Shown here in pieces: positions 14,368 to 22,557 of a stretch of DNA of 54,597 nucleotides (the first letter of the stretch is position 1; each line of letters starts with the position of its first letter). The notes beneath the pieces are model-generated. The model did no database searches. It had not been told where the DNA came from and saw only the letters and a list, made by a program, of their open reading frames with translations. This DNA is from a virus: positions 72,953 through 127,549 of the IMG/VR virus record IMGVR_UViG_3300026097_000012; one strand, 5' to 3'. Position numbers and translations under genes: made by a program.

Positions 14368-14907
14368 ATGGGATTAGATATAACAGCAATTAGCGGAGTA
14401 GTAACTAAGAATACAGATCCAATTGCATATGACTTTCACTCTCTACTTGATGCAGAGACAAATACGTTTTATGTTAATCCTGATTTTCCAGAACATGGGG
14501 CTGAGTTTGAAGTTAGCAATGGTGAAGTGGAATATATCAAATCGGACGAAGCAGAGGAATTCAACTTTAGAGTTGGCTCATATAGTACGTATAACAAGAT
14601 TCGTAACTTAATCTGTTTGGCAATTCATGGTGTAAAAGTAGAAAACGCATGGGATAATCCAGGTAAGTATTCTACAATGGCTCTCTGGGATTTACTTAAC
14701 TTTTCAGATTGTGAAGGAGTTATTGATTCTGTAACGAGTGAAAGTATTTTAACAGACCTTAAAGAGAACCGAGAAAAATTCGTTAACTATATAAAACAAG
14801 ATACAGATATTGGAGACATGGATACGGAACACTACATTGATTCGTATAATAGCTTTATTAAATGCTTTGAATTAGGAGCAGACAGTGGAGTTGTAATATT
14901 TGGATAA
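14368..14907 (+). CDS. Conserved phage protein, MGLDITA family (179 aa)
   Basis: It begins MGLDITAISG and has RVGSYSTYNKIRNLIC in the middle, the signature of a widely found phage and prophage protein of unknown function. Soluble, acidic. It starts a three-gene unit with 14926 and 15177. Confidence 0.75.
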   Translation: MGLDITAISGVVTKNTDPIAYDFHSLLDAETNTFYVNPDFPEHGAEFEVSNGEVEYIKSDEAEEFNFRVGSYSTYNKIRNLICLAIHGVKVENAWDNPGKYSTMALWDLLNFSDCEGVIDSVTSESILTDLKENREKFVNYIKQDTDIGDMDTEHYIDSYNSFIKCFELGADSGVVIFG

Positions 14908-14925
14908 AAACTAAACGAACAAAAT

Positions 14926-15177
14926 ATGACAGGACAAGATGTTGATTCACTAATAAGATACGGAGCTACTGACCGAGTACGCAAACATATTAAAAAACTA
15001 GGTATGAAGTCTAGAATGCGTCTGCTTAGAGACTGTGTACCTAACGTTAATGCTACTACGGAGTCACTTAAATTCTTTAAAGAAAACTTCTCAAAGGAAA
15101 TAGGAGCTCTAATGATGGCGGAACAAGACATAGATAAAGCCGTGGCCTTATATAATGAGGCAAAAAAATTAAAGTAA
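14926..15177 (+). CDS. Hypothetical helical protein (83 aa)
   Basis: All-helical and basic in its first half (RVRKHIKKLGMKSRMRLL). ACTACGGAGT (15055-15064) encodes the TTES stretch. It ends in TAATGA so that the next gene begins at its stop. No family known. Confidence 0.65.
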   Translation: MTGQDVDSLIRYGATDRVRKHIKKLGMKSRMRLLRDCVPNVNATTESLKFFKENFSKEIGALMMAEQDIDKAVALYNEAKKLK

Positions 15178-15491
15178 TGAAAAATACTCTTACTTATTTC
15201 GATGAAATACTTCAAGCAGATTTTAAAATTCCTGCATTCGAAGAAGTAACTCCTTCTATTTTACGAGAAGAATACGATGATGAGGTTTATAGATCCATCT
15301 ATGCCTCGCTTGCAAGATTAGAAGTTAACCCTGATTGGGCTAACATTCCTTGTTTTTCTATGAATGGAGTAATTTTTGAAATAGACAGAGGAGACCACAT
15401 CGAACATTTAAATAATTGTTTAGACTATTTTACAAAGAGCGAAGAGTACGAGATCTGCTCCCACCTAGTTCGGCTCAAGAATACTTTATAA
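15177..15491 (+). CDS. UVR-like small protein, paralogue C
   Basis: The start overlaps the previous stop (TAATGA). The C-terminal tail (IEHLNNCLDYFTKSEEYEIC, then SHLVRLKNTL) matches the helical hairpin of paralogues A, B, D and E. The N-terminal part (LTYFDEILQADFKIPAFEE) is unrelated to the others. Confidence 0.65.
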   Translation: MKNTLTYFDEILQADFKIPAFEEVTPSILREEYDDEVYRSIYASLARLEVNPDWANIPCFSMNGVIFEIDRGDHIEHLNNCLDYFTKSEEYEICSHLVRLKNTL

Positions 15492-15501
15492 ATTATTTCC
15501 C

Positions 15502-15556
15502 CTAGATTTTTTTAATCCAAATAAGTTTCTTATATTTAACTATATAATTAAACAAC
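15502..15556 (+). promoter_or_regulatory. Phage-type promoter, variant leader
   Basis: T-tract and AATCCAA (15507-15520), TATATTTA at 15531-15538, leader CTATATAATTAAACAAC, ATG 15557. Confidence 0.8.
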
Positions 15557-15868
15557 ATGGATAAAGAAAGATATAAATTAGTAGAAAGACAATGGGAAGG
15601 CTGGAATTTTCAGTCTGTTCAAGAAACTTCTAGAGATACTATGGTAAGTTACTATAGAGTAGAGGACAATAACGGAATCAGAGAAGGACTTGAAGTTTAC
15701 ACTGGAGAAAACTATGTAGTTGGATCCAAAAAGAGAAGCTATTCACGTCACTATCCAATCACAAACAAACATTCTATTTTAGAACTACCAGTAGATAGAA
15801 GAGAAAAGGTCGTTGAGATGCGAGCTGCTCTAAAAAGAATGTTAGGAAATAAACTTTTAAAGATATAA
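15557..15868 (+). CDS. Hypothetical phage protein (103 aa)
   Basis: A soluble alpha/beta protein: beta-rich first half (RYKLVERQWEGWNFQSVQE) and a basic C-terminal helix. No family recognised. First gene of a two-gene unit with a membrane protein. Confidence 0.65.
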   Translation: MDKERYKLVERQWEGWNFQSVQETSRDTMVSYYRVEDNNGIREGLEVYTGENYVVGSKKRSYSRHYPITNKHSILELPVDRREKVVEMRAALKRMLGNKLLKI

Positions 15869-15870
15869 TT

Positions 15871-16074
15871 ATGGGACATAGAAGAAGAGGAGATAATACA
15901 ATTAGAGGATTTTTAACCTCTATCTTATATTTTGCCCTAATAATGGTTGTAATATACGTATTACTCGGATGGGCATATGCTAAAGAATCAGGAGAATCAT
16001 TTAACATTGTTTATGAATTTGGAAAGGCAGTTAAACTATTTTGGACTCATTTAAAAGATGGATGGAATAGTTAA
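15871..16074 (+). CDS. Single-TM membrane protein (67 aa)
   Basis: A basic N-terminus (MGHRRRGDN) precedes one hydrophobic segment (about residues 16-35, ILYFALIMVVIYVLLGWAYA) and a 30-residue soluble tail. Topology by the positive-inside rule is N-in. Function unknown. Confidence 0.65.
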   Translation: MGHRRRGDNTIRGFLTSILYFALIMVVIYVLLGWAYAKESGESFNIVYEFGKAVKLFWTHLKDGWNS

Positions 16075-16137
16075 AACTTAACCTCTTCTTGTAGTATAAG
16101 ATAGTAATGTATGTTATTACTTATTTCCCCCTCACAA

Positions 16138-16164
16138 TGGCTCGCTTCGGCGGGCTTTTATTGT
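16138..16164 (+). terminator. Intrinsic terminator
   Basis: Short GC stem GCTCGC / GCGGGC with TTCG loop and TTTTA tail. Confidence 0.65.
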
Positions 16165-16173
16165 TTCTAGAGG

Positions 16174-16218
16174 CGGAGCCAAGCTAATCCGATCGCATGC
16201 CAACAGGAGTTCGCTCCG
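16174..16218. repeat. GAGC-stem long-loop inverted repeat with shared 19-mer
   Basis: Arms CGGAGC (16174-16179) and GCTCCG (16213-16218); the loop starts with AAGCTAATCCGATCGCATG, identical to 10789-10807. Both copies continue to AGTTCGCTC. Confidence 0.65.
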
Positions 16219-16235
16219 TAATAAATAAAAAATAA

Positions 16236-16306
16236 ATGTGAAATAATTTTTTTTATTCAAATTAATCGCTTATATTTACTATATAATCTTAAACAAATAA
16301 TATCCA
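16236..16306 (+). promoter_or_regulatory. Phage-type promoter and leader
   Basis: T-tract 16247-16256, TATATTTA at 16271-16278, leader TATAATCTTAAACAAAT, ATG 16307. It drives the sigma-factor unit. Confidence 0.75.
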
Positions 16307-16465
16307 ATGAAAAAAGGAAAATCTACAAAATCTTTAAACTGCAAATTCTGTGGTGATGAAGTAAAGAACGTAGGACACTATACGGTTAAAGTAACTTGCT
16401 GGAAATGTGTTAACCTATCAATGCAAACTACCGTTCCACTTGCCGATGAAGGGGACGATGACTAA
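16307..16465 (+). CDS. Small zinc-ribbon protein (52 aa)
   Basis: Two CxxC knuckles, CKFC (residues 12-15) and CWKC (31-34), spaced as in a classic zinc ribbon, with a basic start and an acidic C-terminus. It lies directly before the sigma factor on the same transcript, so a role in transcription is possible but not shown. Confidence 0.65.
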   Translation: MKKGKSTKSLNCKFCGDEVKNVGHYTVKVTCWKCVNLSMQTTVPLADEGDDD

Positions 16466-16511
16466 TAAATGATCTAAAAATAAATTACTTAAAAACAAAC
16501 TAAAAAGTACT

Positions 16512-17240
16512 ATGAAAAATTACAAGCAAAAATCAGAGAGTTTAGATAGATATTTCAAATCTATCCAAGACCTCAACCCATTAGCTAAATCCGAAGAAAT
16601 CGAATTAGCGAAAAAAGCAAAAGCTGGAGATACTCGAGCTATGAACAAGCTAGTTGAGCACAACTTAAAAATTGTGGTAACAATAGCTAATAAGAACGTA
16701 GGTCGTGGAATCGATGTGGACGACTTGATCCAACAAGGAAACTTAGGATTATTCGAAGCGGCTCAACGCTTCGATCCTGAAGCAGGTGTTAGATTCTCTA
16801 CATTCGCAGGAACTAGAGTCCTAAAGATGATGAATCAATTAATTGACACGTGTGGGAGAGTCGTACGAATCCCCGTAAACCAGGAATATAAAAGATATCT
16901 TGCTTTGAAAAAAGGTGAAGAGGTTGAAAACCTTAATCCTGTAAAGATTGATGACTTTGTTCAAGATGACAAAGGTAAGTCTAAAGCAGATTCTGGAATA
17001 CTATCGGTGGGGCCATCGATTGAAGAAGAGCACAACATTGAAGACTTCAAAGTTCGTACGACAACGCTTCTATCCGGTCTAAAAGAACGAGACAGAAAGA
17101 TTATAAAGCTTTACTTTGGAATCGACTGTCCTGATGCTTTGCCTACTAAGGAAATCGCGGAAGAGGTAAACTTAACTCAAATCAGAGTATGTCAGATTAT
17201 CAACTCTGCGAAGAAGCAACTTCAATTAGCCATCCAGTAA
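16512..17240 (+). CDS. Sigma-70 family RNA polymerase sigma factor
   Basis: The 242 residues align with region 1.2 (SLDRYFKSIQDL), region 2 (LVEHNLKIVVTIANKNVGRG, DLIQQGNLGLFEAAQRFDP), a short region 3 (VVRIPVNQ) and region 4 (GLKERDRKIIKLYFGID plus a helix-turn-helix KEIAEEVNLTQIRVCQII). In region 2.4 the housekeeping pattern YAxWWIRQAI is replaced by FAGTRVLKMMNQLI, so the -10 element recognised should differ from the host's. It probably directs host polymerase to the repeated TATATTTA promoters in this window, including its own. Confidence 0.92.
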   Translation: MKNYKQKSESLDRYFKSIQDLNPLAKSEEIELAKKAKAGDTRAMNKLVEHNLKIVVTIANKNVGRGIDVDDLIQQGNLGLFEAAQRFDPEAGVRFSTFAGTRVLKMMNQLIDTCGRVVRIPVNQEYKRYLALKKGEEVENLNPVKIDDFVQDDKGKSKADSGILSVGPSIEEEHNIEDFKVRTTTLLSGLKERDRKIIKLYFGIDCPDALPTKEIAEEVNLTQIRVCQIINSAKKQLQLAIQ

Positions 17241-17250
17241 ATCATAGATC

Positions 17251-17526
17251 ATGAGAGAGAAAGTATTAATATTCGACGGGAAGGACTTACATGAAATTGG
17301 CGCTGAATACTTCTTCCAACATCCGGTTATAAGAGACCTGAAGAAAGATGATGTATTACATATATACCAACACACTATGTTTCTCAATTATTCAGCAGAA
17401 CAAAATGAGGAGGATAAAATCAAAATGGAAAAGGGTTCCAATATCCTAGAACAAATGGTTTTAGATATGTACGGCAAAAAGGAAGGTCAACCTCATATTG
17501 ATCGAGTAAATTACATGATTACATGA
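17251..17526 (+). CDS. Hypothetical phage protein (91 aa)
   Basis: Ten bases after the sigma factor. An acidic alpha/beta protein with no family hit by eye. Its TGA overlaps the ATG of the protease gene. Confidence 0.65.
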   Translation: MREKVLIFDGKDLHEIGAEYFFQHPVIRDLKKDDVLHIYQHTMFLNYSAEQNEEDKIKMEKGSNILEQMVLDMYGKKEGQPHIDRVNYMIT

Positions 17527-17981
17527 AAAAGCTATTAGCAATATCTATCCTCGGAATACTGTGTTACTACGGAGTAACGTATTATAACTACATGAACAAT
17601 GGAGTTACGTATGTTGATCCTAACTTAGAGACCTTGGTCGAAGAGTGGAAGTCTGAAGTGGAAGAGCACGGCATCGACCTGAAAGATAGGTATCATAGAA
17701 TCCGAAGGATAGAGATTGTTAGTGACTACGGAGTAAAGAACCTGGCAGGTCAATGTAACTACACAACAAGAGAGATAGGAATAGGTAAAGAACAAGTATT
17801 AAAAGGAAGGTATACTACAATGACAGTACTTTGGCACGAGCTCGGACATTTTGTATTCGAACTCGAGCATCAAGATAGAATCTCTATCATGAATTCCGAA
17901 ACCTTAAGTGAAGAGTATTACAGAAAGCATTGGGAAATACTGAAAGTCAATTACATAAAACAAATCAAAGATGGAATATAG
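17523..17981 (+). CDS. Metzincin-like zinc metalloprotease with N-terminal anchor
   Basis: Residues 105-116 read HELGHFVFELEH, giving HExxH plus a third histidine; SIMN at 121-124 fits a Met-turn, as in metzincins. Residues 1-22 (MKKLLAISILGILCYYGVTY) are hydrophobic and should anchor or export the protein, placing the active site in the periplasm. At 152 residues it is small for a metzincin. ACTACGGAGT occurs twice in it (17566 and 17725). It may cleave an envelope protein of the host; substrate unknown. Confidence 0.75.
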   Translation: MKKLLAISILGILCYYGVTYYNYMNNGVTYVDPNLETLVEEWKSEVEEHGIDLKDRYHRIRRIEIVSDYGVKNLAGQCNYTTREIGIGKEQVLKGRYTTMTVLWHELGHFVFELEHQDRISIMNSETLSEEYYRKHWEILKVNYIKQIKDGI

Positions 17982-18282
17982 TTATAACAGCGAAGAGATA
18001 CTAAAGAAGTTAGAAGATCTAAAGAACCGAGATGTAGAAGCATTTACCGATTTAGTATTGAAAGCTTTCCGTATCGCGCCAGACCATATTCTTGAAGACC
18101 CACATCCTTCGGCCAATAAGATTAGAGCTTTGAAAGCTATGTTAGAATATTTAGAGACGACTGAACGATATGAAGACTGTGCTTTTATAAAAGGAATCAT
18201 GGATAACATAGAAACCAAAAAGGAAGACATTACTCTATGTGGAGTGTGTGGAGGAGATGCCTCAATTTGCGACGGATGTTAA
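17971..18282 (+). CDS. UVR-like small protein, paralogue D, with Cys-rich tail
   Basis: Overlaps the protease gene by 11 bases. The tail IRALKAMLEYLETTERYEDC then AFIKGIMDNIE matches the shared helical hairpin. It is followed by an extra CGVCGGDASICDGC, a probable zinc-binding addition absent from the other paralogues. Confidence 0.7.
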   Translation: MEYSYNSEEILKKLEDLKNRDVEAFTDLVLKAFRIAPDHILEDPHPSANKIRALKAMLEYLETTERYEDCAFIKGIMDNIETKKEDITLCGVCGGDASICDGC

Positions 18283-18283
18283 T

Positions 18284-18547
18284 ATGAATACCAAGAAAGA
18301 GACATATCTTATTATATCTGAAGCGACAGACCCTCGTCTGTCGTTCGGTCAGGCTATTAGAGCTACAGTTGCAGTAGCAAGTAATTTTAGAAAGGCATAC
18401 GACTTGGCTCTAAGCATGGGCGATATTACTGATCCGAGCCTCGGATATCGCGCCGCCCTTGAACGAACTAACGGAGAGCTGGCATTCCAATTGGAAGAAA
18501 AAGACGGCTCAAAGAAAGTTACAATTGCTCTCATAAAAAAGTACTGA
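18284..18547 (+). CDS. Hypothetical phage protein (87 aa)
   Basis: The start at 18284, right after the previous stop, is preferred over 18239, which would overlap the Cys-rich tail. The protein is Ala-rich and helical in the middle (GQAIRATVAVASNFRKAYD). No known family. Confidence 0.65.
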   Translation: MNTKKETYLIISEATDPRLSFGQAIRATVAVASNFRKAYDLALSMGDITDPSLGYRAALERTNGELAFQLEEKDGSKKVTIALIKKY

Positions 18548-18548
18548 T

Positions 18549-18611
18549 TAATTTTTTTAACCCAAGAATTTTACGTATATTTATATTATAAACCAATAAA
18601 CAGCTAATATT
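18549..18611 (+). promoter_or_regulatory. Phage-type promoter, divergent leader
   Basis: T-tract and AACCCAA (18551-18565), TATATTTA at 18576-18583, leader TATAAACCAATAAACAG, ATG 18612. Confidence 0.75.
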
Positions 18612-18860
18612 ATGAAAAAGATAATTTTAACAATAGCATTAATGGTAATAGCAATCTCATGTGATATGTCGACTGAGCCTGATGTATCATACGATGAGAT
18701 TCATAATTGCCTACCAATTCCTAGTGATGTGCCACATGTGTATAAGAGTGGTTCCCCTATCGAATGGGATTGTGAAATGAATTCGTATTACAAAAACGGA
18801 GATCTCATTTTACATTACGATAGCGATAGCAACCTCATCATGATTGAAAAGATCTGGTAA
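18612..18860 (+). CDS. Small lipoprotein (82 aa)
   Basis: A lipoprotein signal: MKK, hydrophobic core (IILTIALMVIAI) and the lipobox ISC with the modified Cys at residue 17. The mature part is short, with two further Cys. It should be anchored in the host envelope; phage lipoproteins of this size often block superinfection, but this is inference. Its TAA overlaps the next ATG. Confidence 0.75.
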   Translation: MKKIILTIALMVIAISCDMSTEPDVSYDEIHNCLPIPSDVPHVYKSGSPIEWDCEMNSYYKNGDLILHYDSDSNLIMIEKIW

Positions 18861-19042
18861 TGGATAAGGTAGAACGAATACTTAATCTGATATCTGAGAA
18901 ATCGAGAGGATTACAGGAAGAACTGGACTCAATGTCTCCTATCTCTTTAAATGAAGATGCGAAGGCGGAGTTATTTACTCAAATTTCAACACTGGATGAA
19001 TTATACAATGAGGTAAAACTAATACAGAAACAAGATGATTAA
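18860..19042 (+). CDS. Small acidic helical protein (60 aa)
   Basis: TAATGG overlap with the lipoprotein. Acidic helices, probable coiled coil. The end overlaps the next gene by 8 bases. No family. Confidence 0.6.
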   Translation: MDKVERILNLISEKSRGLQEELDSMSPISLNEDAKAELFTQISTLDELYNEVKLIQKQDD

Positions 19043-19376
19043 ATTTATAAAGACATACTTTAAAGAAAAGGCGGAATCTAACCTGATCCAAGAGCAAGAA
19101 GCCAAGGATAAGGCAAAAGCTAATGCTGCTCGAAAGAAGAAAACCTTTGTAAACGAAATCAAAGCTCTTAGACTTATAGCAATTAATAATGCAAGGTATA
19201 TAAGAGCAAGTATTAACACCTTAAACGGATCAGTGAATCATGCTAAAGGATCAAGTGCAGCGGAGACCAAAAAAAAGAGAGCTGTTCTTCGTGAAAGATT
19301 AGAATGGCTCAAAAGTAAGAAGGACGAAGAGGAAGTAATGGTAGATTACTATAACTCTCTTTTAGGAAAAAATTAA
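19035..19376 (+). CDS. Coiled-coil basic protein (113 aa)
   Basis: Almost entirely helical, Lys/Ala/Glu-rich (EQEAKDKAKANAARKKK), with long heptad-like stretches. It could be a structural or scaffold-like protein or bind nucleic acid. Last gene of the lipoprotein unit; a terminator follows. Confidence 0.65.
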   Translation: MIKFIKTYFKEKAESNLIQEQEAKDKAKANAARKKKTFVNEIKALRLIAINNARYIRASINTLNGSVNHAKGSSAAETKKKRAVLRERLEWLKSKKDEEEVMVDYYNSLLGKN

Positions 19377-19402
19377 AGGAAATCATAGTTTAGTTTGTTT
19401 AG

Positions 19403-19426
19403 ACCCTGCTTCGGCGGGGTTTTTTG
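19403..19426 (+). terminator. Intrinsic terminator
   Basis: Stem ACCCTGC / GCGGGGT with TTCG loop and T6. TTTAGTTTGTTTAGA precedes it. Confidence 0.85.
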
Positions 19427-19487
19427 TCTCGGTAACTAGGAGCCAAGCTCAGAAATCACGTTAGCCTTGACACTCGCTCTGGATCTT

Positions 19488-19530
19488 GGAGCCAGTTACT
19501 ATAGGCATGCAAGACGTCGGCGTTGGCTCC
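19488..19530. repeat. GAGC-stem long-loop inverted repeat
   Basis: Perfect 7-bp arms GGAGCCA (19488-19494) and TGGCTCC (19524-19530), loop 29 bases. A further GGAGCCA half-site lies at 19439. Confidence 0.65.
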
Positions 19531-19565
19531 CGATAAATGTTGAAAATTGTTGGGTAAATGTCGAA

Positions 19566-19615
19566 AGAATCCCAACATTATTAGTATATTTATAATAACC
19601 TTAATATAAAACAAA
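19566..19615 (+). promoter_or_regulatory. Phage-type promoter, divergent leader
   Basis: AATCCCAAC (19568-19576) without T-tract, TATATTTA at 19585-19592, leader ATAACCTTAATATAAAAC, ATG 19616. Confidence 0.7.
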
Positions 19616-20065
19616 ATGAAAAAACCCATATTCATATTACGATTAGGAATCGAGACAATAGTAGAAATAGACAAAGTATCAGTAGGTCATTTACAGGAGG
19701 AACTTGAAGACATTGCAGGATGTTCTCTTCCATTCGGTATATTATCTATCATTAATACTGATCTGTCCCCTAAAGAGCTCAAGGATTTATACGTTCAAGC
19801 AGCTGAAGAACTAGGAGACCATGCTCCAGTTGTAGTGTGGGATCCTTCTAGTAAGGATGCAACGTTTGACCTAAGAGATTTTCCCCAAGTAAAAGACATG
19901 ATAGATGCCTGGGAAGCGCATTATGATAAGGACCTTATTCCTCAGAAAAATGATATGTGCAACATGACCCTAGAAGAGCTTATCGACAAAGTCGGCAGAA
20001 CGGGCCGGGATTCGCTAACTCCTCTGGAGTTTGCACGACTAGAATTTTTATCAAAAAACTACTAG
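19616..20065 (+). CDS. Hypothetical phage protein (149 aa)
   Basis: The N-terminal 100 residues are alpha/beta (IFILRLGIETIVEIDKVS). The C-terminal 35 (MTLEELIDKVGRTGRDSLTP, then LEFARLEFLSK) form a short helical module also found at the end of other bacterial proteins as a protein-contact tail. Function unknown. Confidence 0.7.
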   Translation: MKKPIFILRLGIETIVEIDKVSVGHLQEELEDIAGCSLPFGILSIINTDLSPKELKDLYVQAAEELGDHAPVVVWDPSSKDATFDLRDFPQVKDMIDAWEAHYDKDLIPQKNDMCNMTLEELIDKVGRTGRDSLTPLEFARLEFLSKNY

Positions 20066-20136
20066 AATTTTTTTAACCCAAATTAAATTCTTATATTTAC
20101 ATATCTTAATTAATAACTTATAAAATAATAAACAAC
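20062..20136 (+). promoter_or_regulatory. Phage-type promoter, long variant leader
   Basis: T-tract and AACCCAA (20067-20082), TATATTTA at 20092-20099. The leader is longer, with CTTAATTAA near 20105 and AAACAAC just before ATG 20137. Confidence 0.75.
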
Positions 20137-21279
20137 ATGATTGAATTAAAAGGATCTAAAAAGGAACAATCGGTAAGAAACTGGTTTAATAAAAAGCATA
20201 ATGGAGTTGTGCCTAACTCAAAGGTGATTGACCTATTTAAAGTATTCGAGGTCGAAGTACCTGGAATTTCTTATGGCTGTCTAAACGGTACCATGAAAAA
20301 GATCGTGGCAGAAGGTCACGTTGACATGTCAGCTCCACAAAGTAAAGGTGGGACTACGGAGTCCACTACTCCAGTTGAGCCAGTAGAGGCAGAAATTGTA
20401 ACAGTGGAAGACATGGATTTTCCTGACTTCGGTCTACATAGAACCGGTAAAGAAATCGATCATCTATTCTCAGATCATGAGGAAGGTGGAGGTCAATACG
20501 GCGGTACGGTAACCATTATAATTGGAGAGTCAGGAGTAGGGAAGTCTACCTTATTATTAGACGCTCTTGCTTCAATACAAAATGTAAACCCTGAAGCTAA
20601 GGTATTATATGTATCTAGTGAGATGACGAAAAATGATATCGGATTCTACTACAAAAAAACTCCGGCAATTGGAAAGGTACCGACCCTTCTCTTAATGAGC
20701 CATGTAAAGGACGGAAGCATGGATCAGGTAATTCAAGACGAGTTCAATAAGGACTATGACATTATCTTATTAGACTCTTACCAAGATGTTGTTGTGAAAC
20801 TGAAAGAGGTTAAGGGATGGAAATCTACTTACGCTGAGTCTTGGTTAACTAACATCATGATCGATGCGGCAGAGAATAATGGTGCTGCGATCTGGGCAAT
20901 TCAACACATGACTAAAGGAGGTCAGTATGTAGGGTCAACTTACCTAAAGCACGCAACTACAGCCATGCTTGAGATCATGTTCGATGAGGCTGGACAGAGA
21001 TACGTAGAGTTCTCAAAGAACAGAAGAGGTGGATCAGCTGTTGGTAATAGACTTTACTTTAGACTGATCGACGGTGATGTAGTGTACGATGCAAATCGAT
21101 TTAAAGAAACTAAGGAGCTCAAAGAAATGGAGGACAACGAGTCTATACGTCAAACTGATCTCTCTAAAAAGTTCGAAGAGATATTTGTATTTGGAGCTAA
21201 TGAAGCGTCTAAGGACGAGGAATCAGACGAAGGCGCCAACAAGATAGAGCTAGAAATAGTTGAACCTTCTGAAGAATAG
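20137..21279 (+). CDS. RecA-fold ATPase, RadA-like
   Basis: The 380 residues have Walker A GESGVGKST at 130-138, Walker B DIILLDS at about 208-214 and a later SKNRRGGS that resembles the KNRFG motif specific to RadA/Sms. The N-terminal 60 residues look like a winged-helix domain (SVRNWFNKKHNGVVPNSKVI); no zinc finger is present. RadA proteins drive branch migration in recombination, so a role in phage recombination or replication fork repair is likely. A DnaB-type helicase relative is the alternative. The acidic tail (about 330-380) may bind partners. It is followed by the DUF932 gene. Confidence 0.8.
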   Translation: MIELKGSKKEQSVRNWFNKKHNGVVPNSKVIDLFKVFEVEVPGISYGCLNGTMKKIVAEGHVDMSAPQSKGGTTESTTPVEPVEAEIVTVEDMDFPDFGLHRTGKEIDHLFSDHEEGGGQYGGTVTIIIGESGVGKSTLLLDALASIQNVNPEAKVLYVSSEMTKNDIGFYYKKTPAIGKVPTLLLMSHVKDGSMDQVIQDEFNKDYDIILLDSYQDVVVKLKEVKGWKSTYAESWLTNIMIDAAENNGAAIWAIQHMTKGGQYVGSTYLKHATTAMLEIMFDEAGQRYVEFSKNRRGGSAVGNRLYFRLIDGDVVYDANRFKETKELKEMEDNESIRQTDLSKKFEEIFVFGANEASKDEESDEGANKIELEIVEPSEE

Positions 21280-21344
21280 TTGAAATTATAAAACCAAATT
21301 GAGTATAATAGATATAACCTTATAAAAACAAATCAAATATTATT

Positions 21345-22535
21345 ATGGGAAAACGAGAAGTAACGGACGCACAGTTCCAAGAAATTAAAAACAAAGTCGG
21401 CCAAGCTGAGTCGGCTGTAAAAAGAGTACCTATATCTGCGATCTCCGTAGATCATGAGACTCTTAGACGAGGAAGAATCCTCGTTGGTGGTCAGCCGGTT
21501 AAAGTAAGTTCAGGCTTTTTCTCAAAGCTCGGACAAATGCTAAAGATCTCTACTTCTCTTACGAGAAAGATGATTGAGAAAGGAGACACGCAGATTGCGG
21601 CTGCTCTTATTAATGGTCTTAAGGACTATTCAGTTAAGAACAAAAAGGACAACGACGTAATGTTAATTGCAAACGTTAACTCTAAAGAAATCGTTGACAT
21701 TTGTACTCCTAATAGATATAAGAGAGTTACGAATGATACTTTGTTCGATGTAACAGAACGCATCTTGAACGACAACTCTTCTCTTATCTTAGAGACAGTG
21801 GACTTCAATCCGAATACCGGTAAAGCATCAATTAACTTTCTTAATCAGGAAGAGGTTGGATTTGCACAGGCAGGTAAAGATGAGTTCTTTAAATTCGGGT
21901 TCTCTCTTATTCAAACGAACAAAGATACCATTGTGGAATCTTACAATCAACGTTTGATCTGTACTAATGGACTCCGTACTTCACTAGGTGGAGGGGTTAT
22001 TGGGGGAACTTCAAACAAGGGAATGAGTTTCGACGATAAGTTCAGACTAGGCGGAACCTCAACTGAGGATATTCGAATCTTCTTGAACAAAATCGAAGAC
22101 ATGAAGAAAGCTAACTTCGTACCTGGTACATTTGAAGGAGCTATCAACCGTGCAGTAGGAACTAAAGCTTCGTACCTTGAAGTTGAAAAAGCCTGGAAAG
22201 CTGCACATGCCAAAGTAGAGGATATTAATCCTGATATGCGAAAGCAATATCAAGCTGCGATGGCAAGAGACTTCTTCCATGCTTATGGAAACACAATGAA
22301 TCGAATTAAGAACAAAGGAACTGATCCATTGGGTCTTAATGAAAAGCAAAAGTCATTCATTAAAACTGACATGTCGATCTGGGATGTAGTTAATTCAATG
22401 ACATTCCTAGGTTCAAATAACTCAGGGTTCGAATTGGCAAACAAGCACGAACTAAAGTATTCAGCTGGGGAGCTGTTCGCGAAAGGCACAAAGGAAGGTT
22501 ACGACCTGGAATTTGCGCAATACGCAAACCTATAA
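21345..22535 (+). CDS. DUF932-type phage/plasmid protein (396 aa)
   Basis: The central part (TGKASINFLNQEEVGFAQAG, SYNQRLICTNGLRTS) matches the DUF932 / phage-plasmid-like protein family, often encoded next to recombination and replication genes. Its biochemical role is not known; relatives are suspected to work with RecA/RecT-type systems. The upstream 65 bases have a weak leader (GAGTATAATAGATATAACC) but no TATATTTA, so it may share the RadA transcript. A terminator follows. Confidence 0.8.
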   Translation: MGKREVTDAQFQEIKNKVGQAESAVKRVPISAISVDHETLRRGRILVGGQPVKVSSGFFSKLGQMLKISTSLTRKMIEKGDTQIAAALINGLKDYSVKNKKDNDVMLIANVNSKEIVDICTPNRYKRVTNDTLFDVTERILNDNSSLILETVDFNPNTGKASINFLNQEEVGFAQAGKDEFFKFGFSLIQTNKDTIVESYNQRLICTNGLRTSLGGGVIGGTSNKGMSFDDKFRLGGTSTEDIRIFLNKIEDMKKANFVPGTFEGAINRAVGTKASYLEVEKAWKAAHAKVEDINPDMRKQYQAAMARDFFHAYGNTMNRIKNKGTDPLGLNEKQKSFIKTDMSIWDVVNSMTFLGSNNSGFELANKHELKYSAGELFAKGTKEGYDLEFAQYANL

Positions 22536-22557
22536 AATAGGTTGTTTAATTAAGGTA

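Noticed and set aside
3611-19530. A CRISPR array made of the GAGC-arm repeats
   Set aside because: The copies are kilobases apart, single, and only the arms are conserved; no array spacing and no cas genes.
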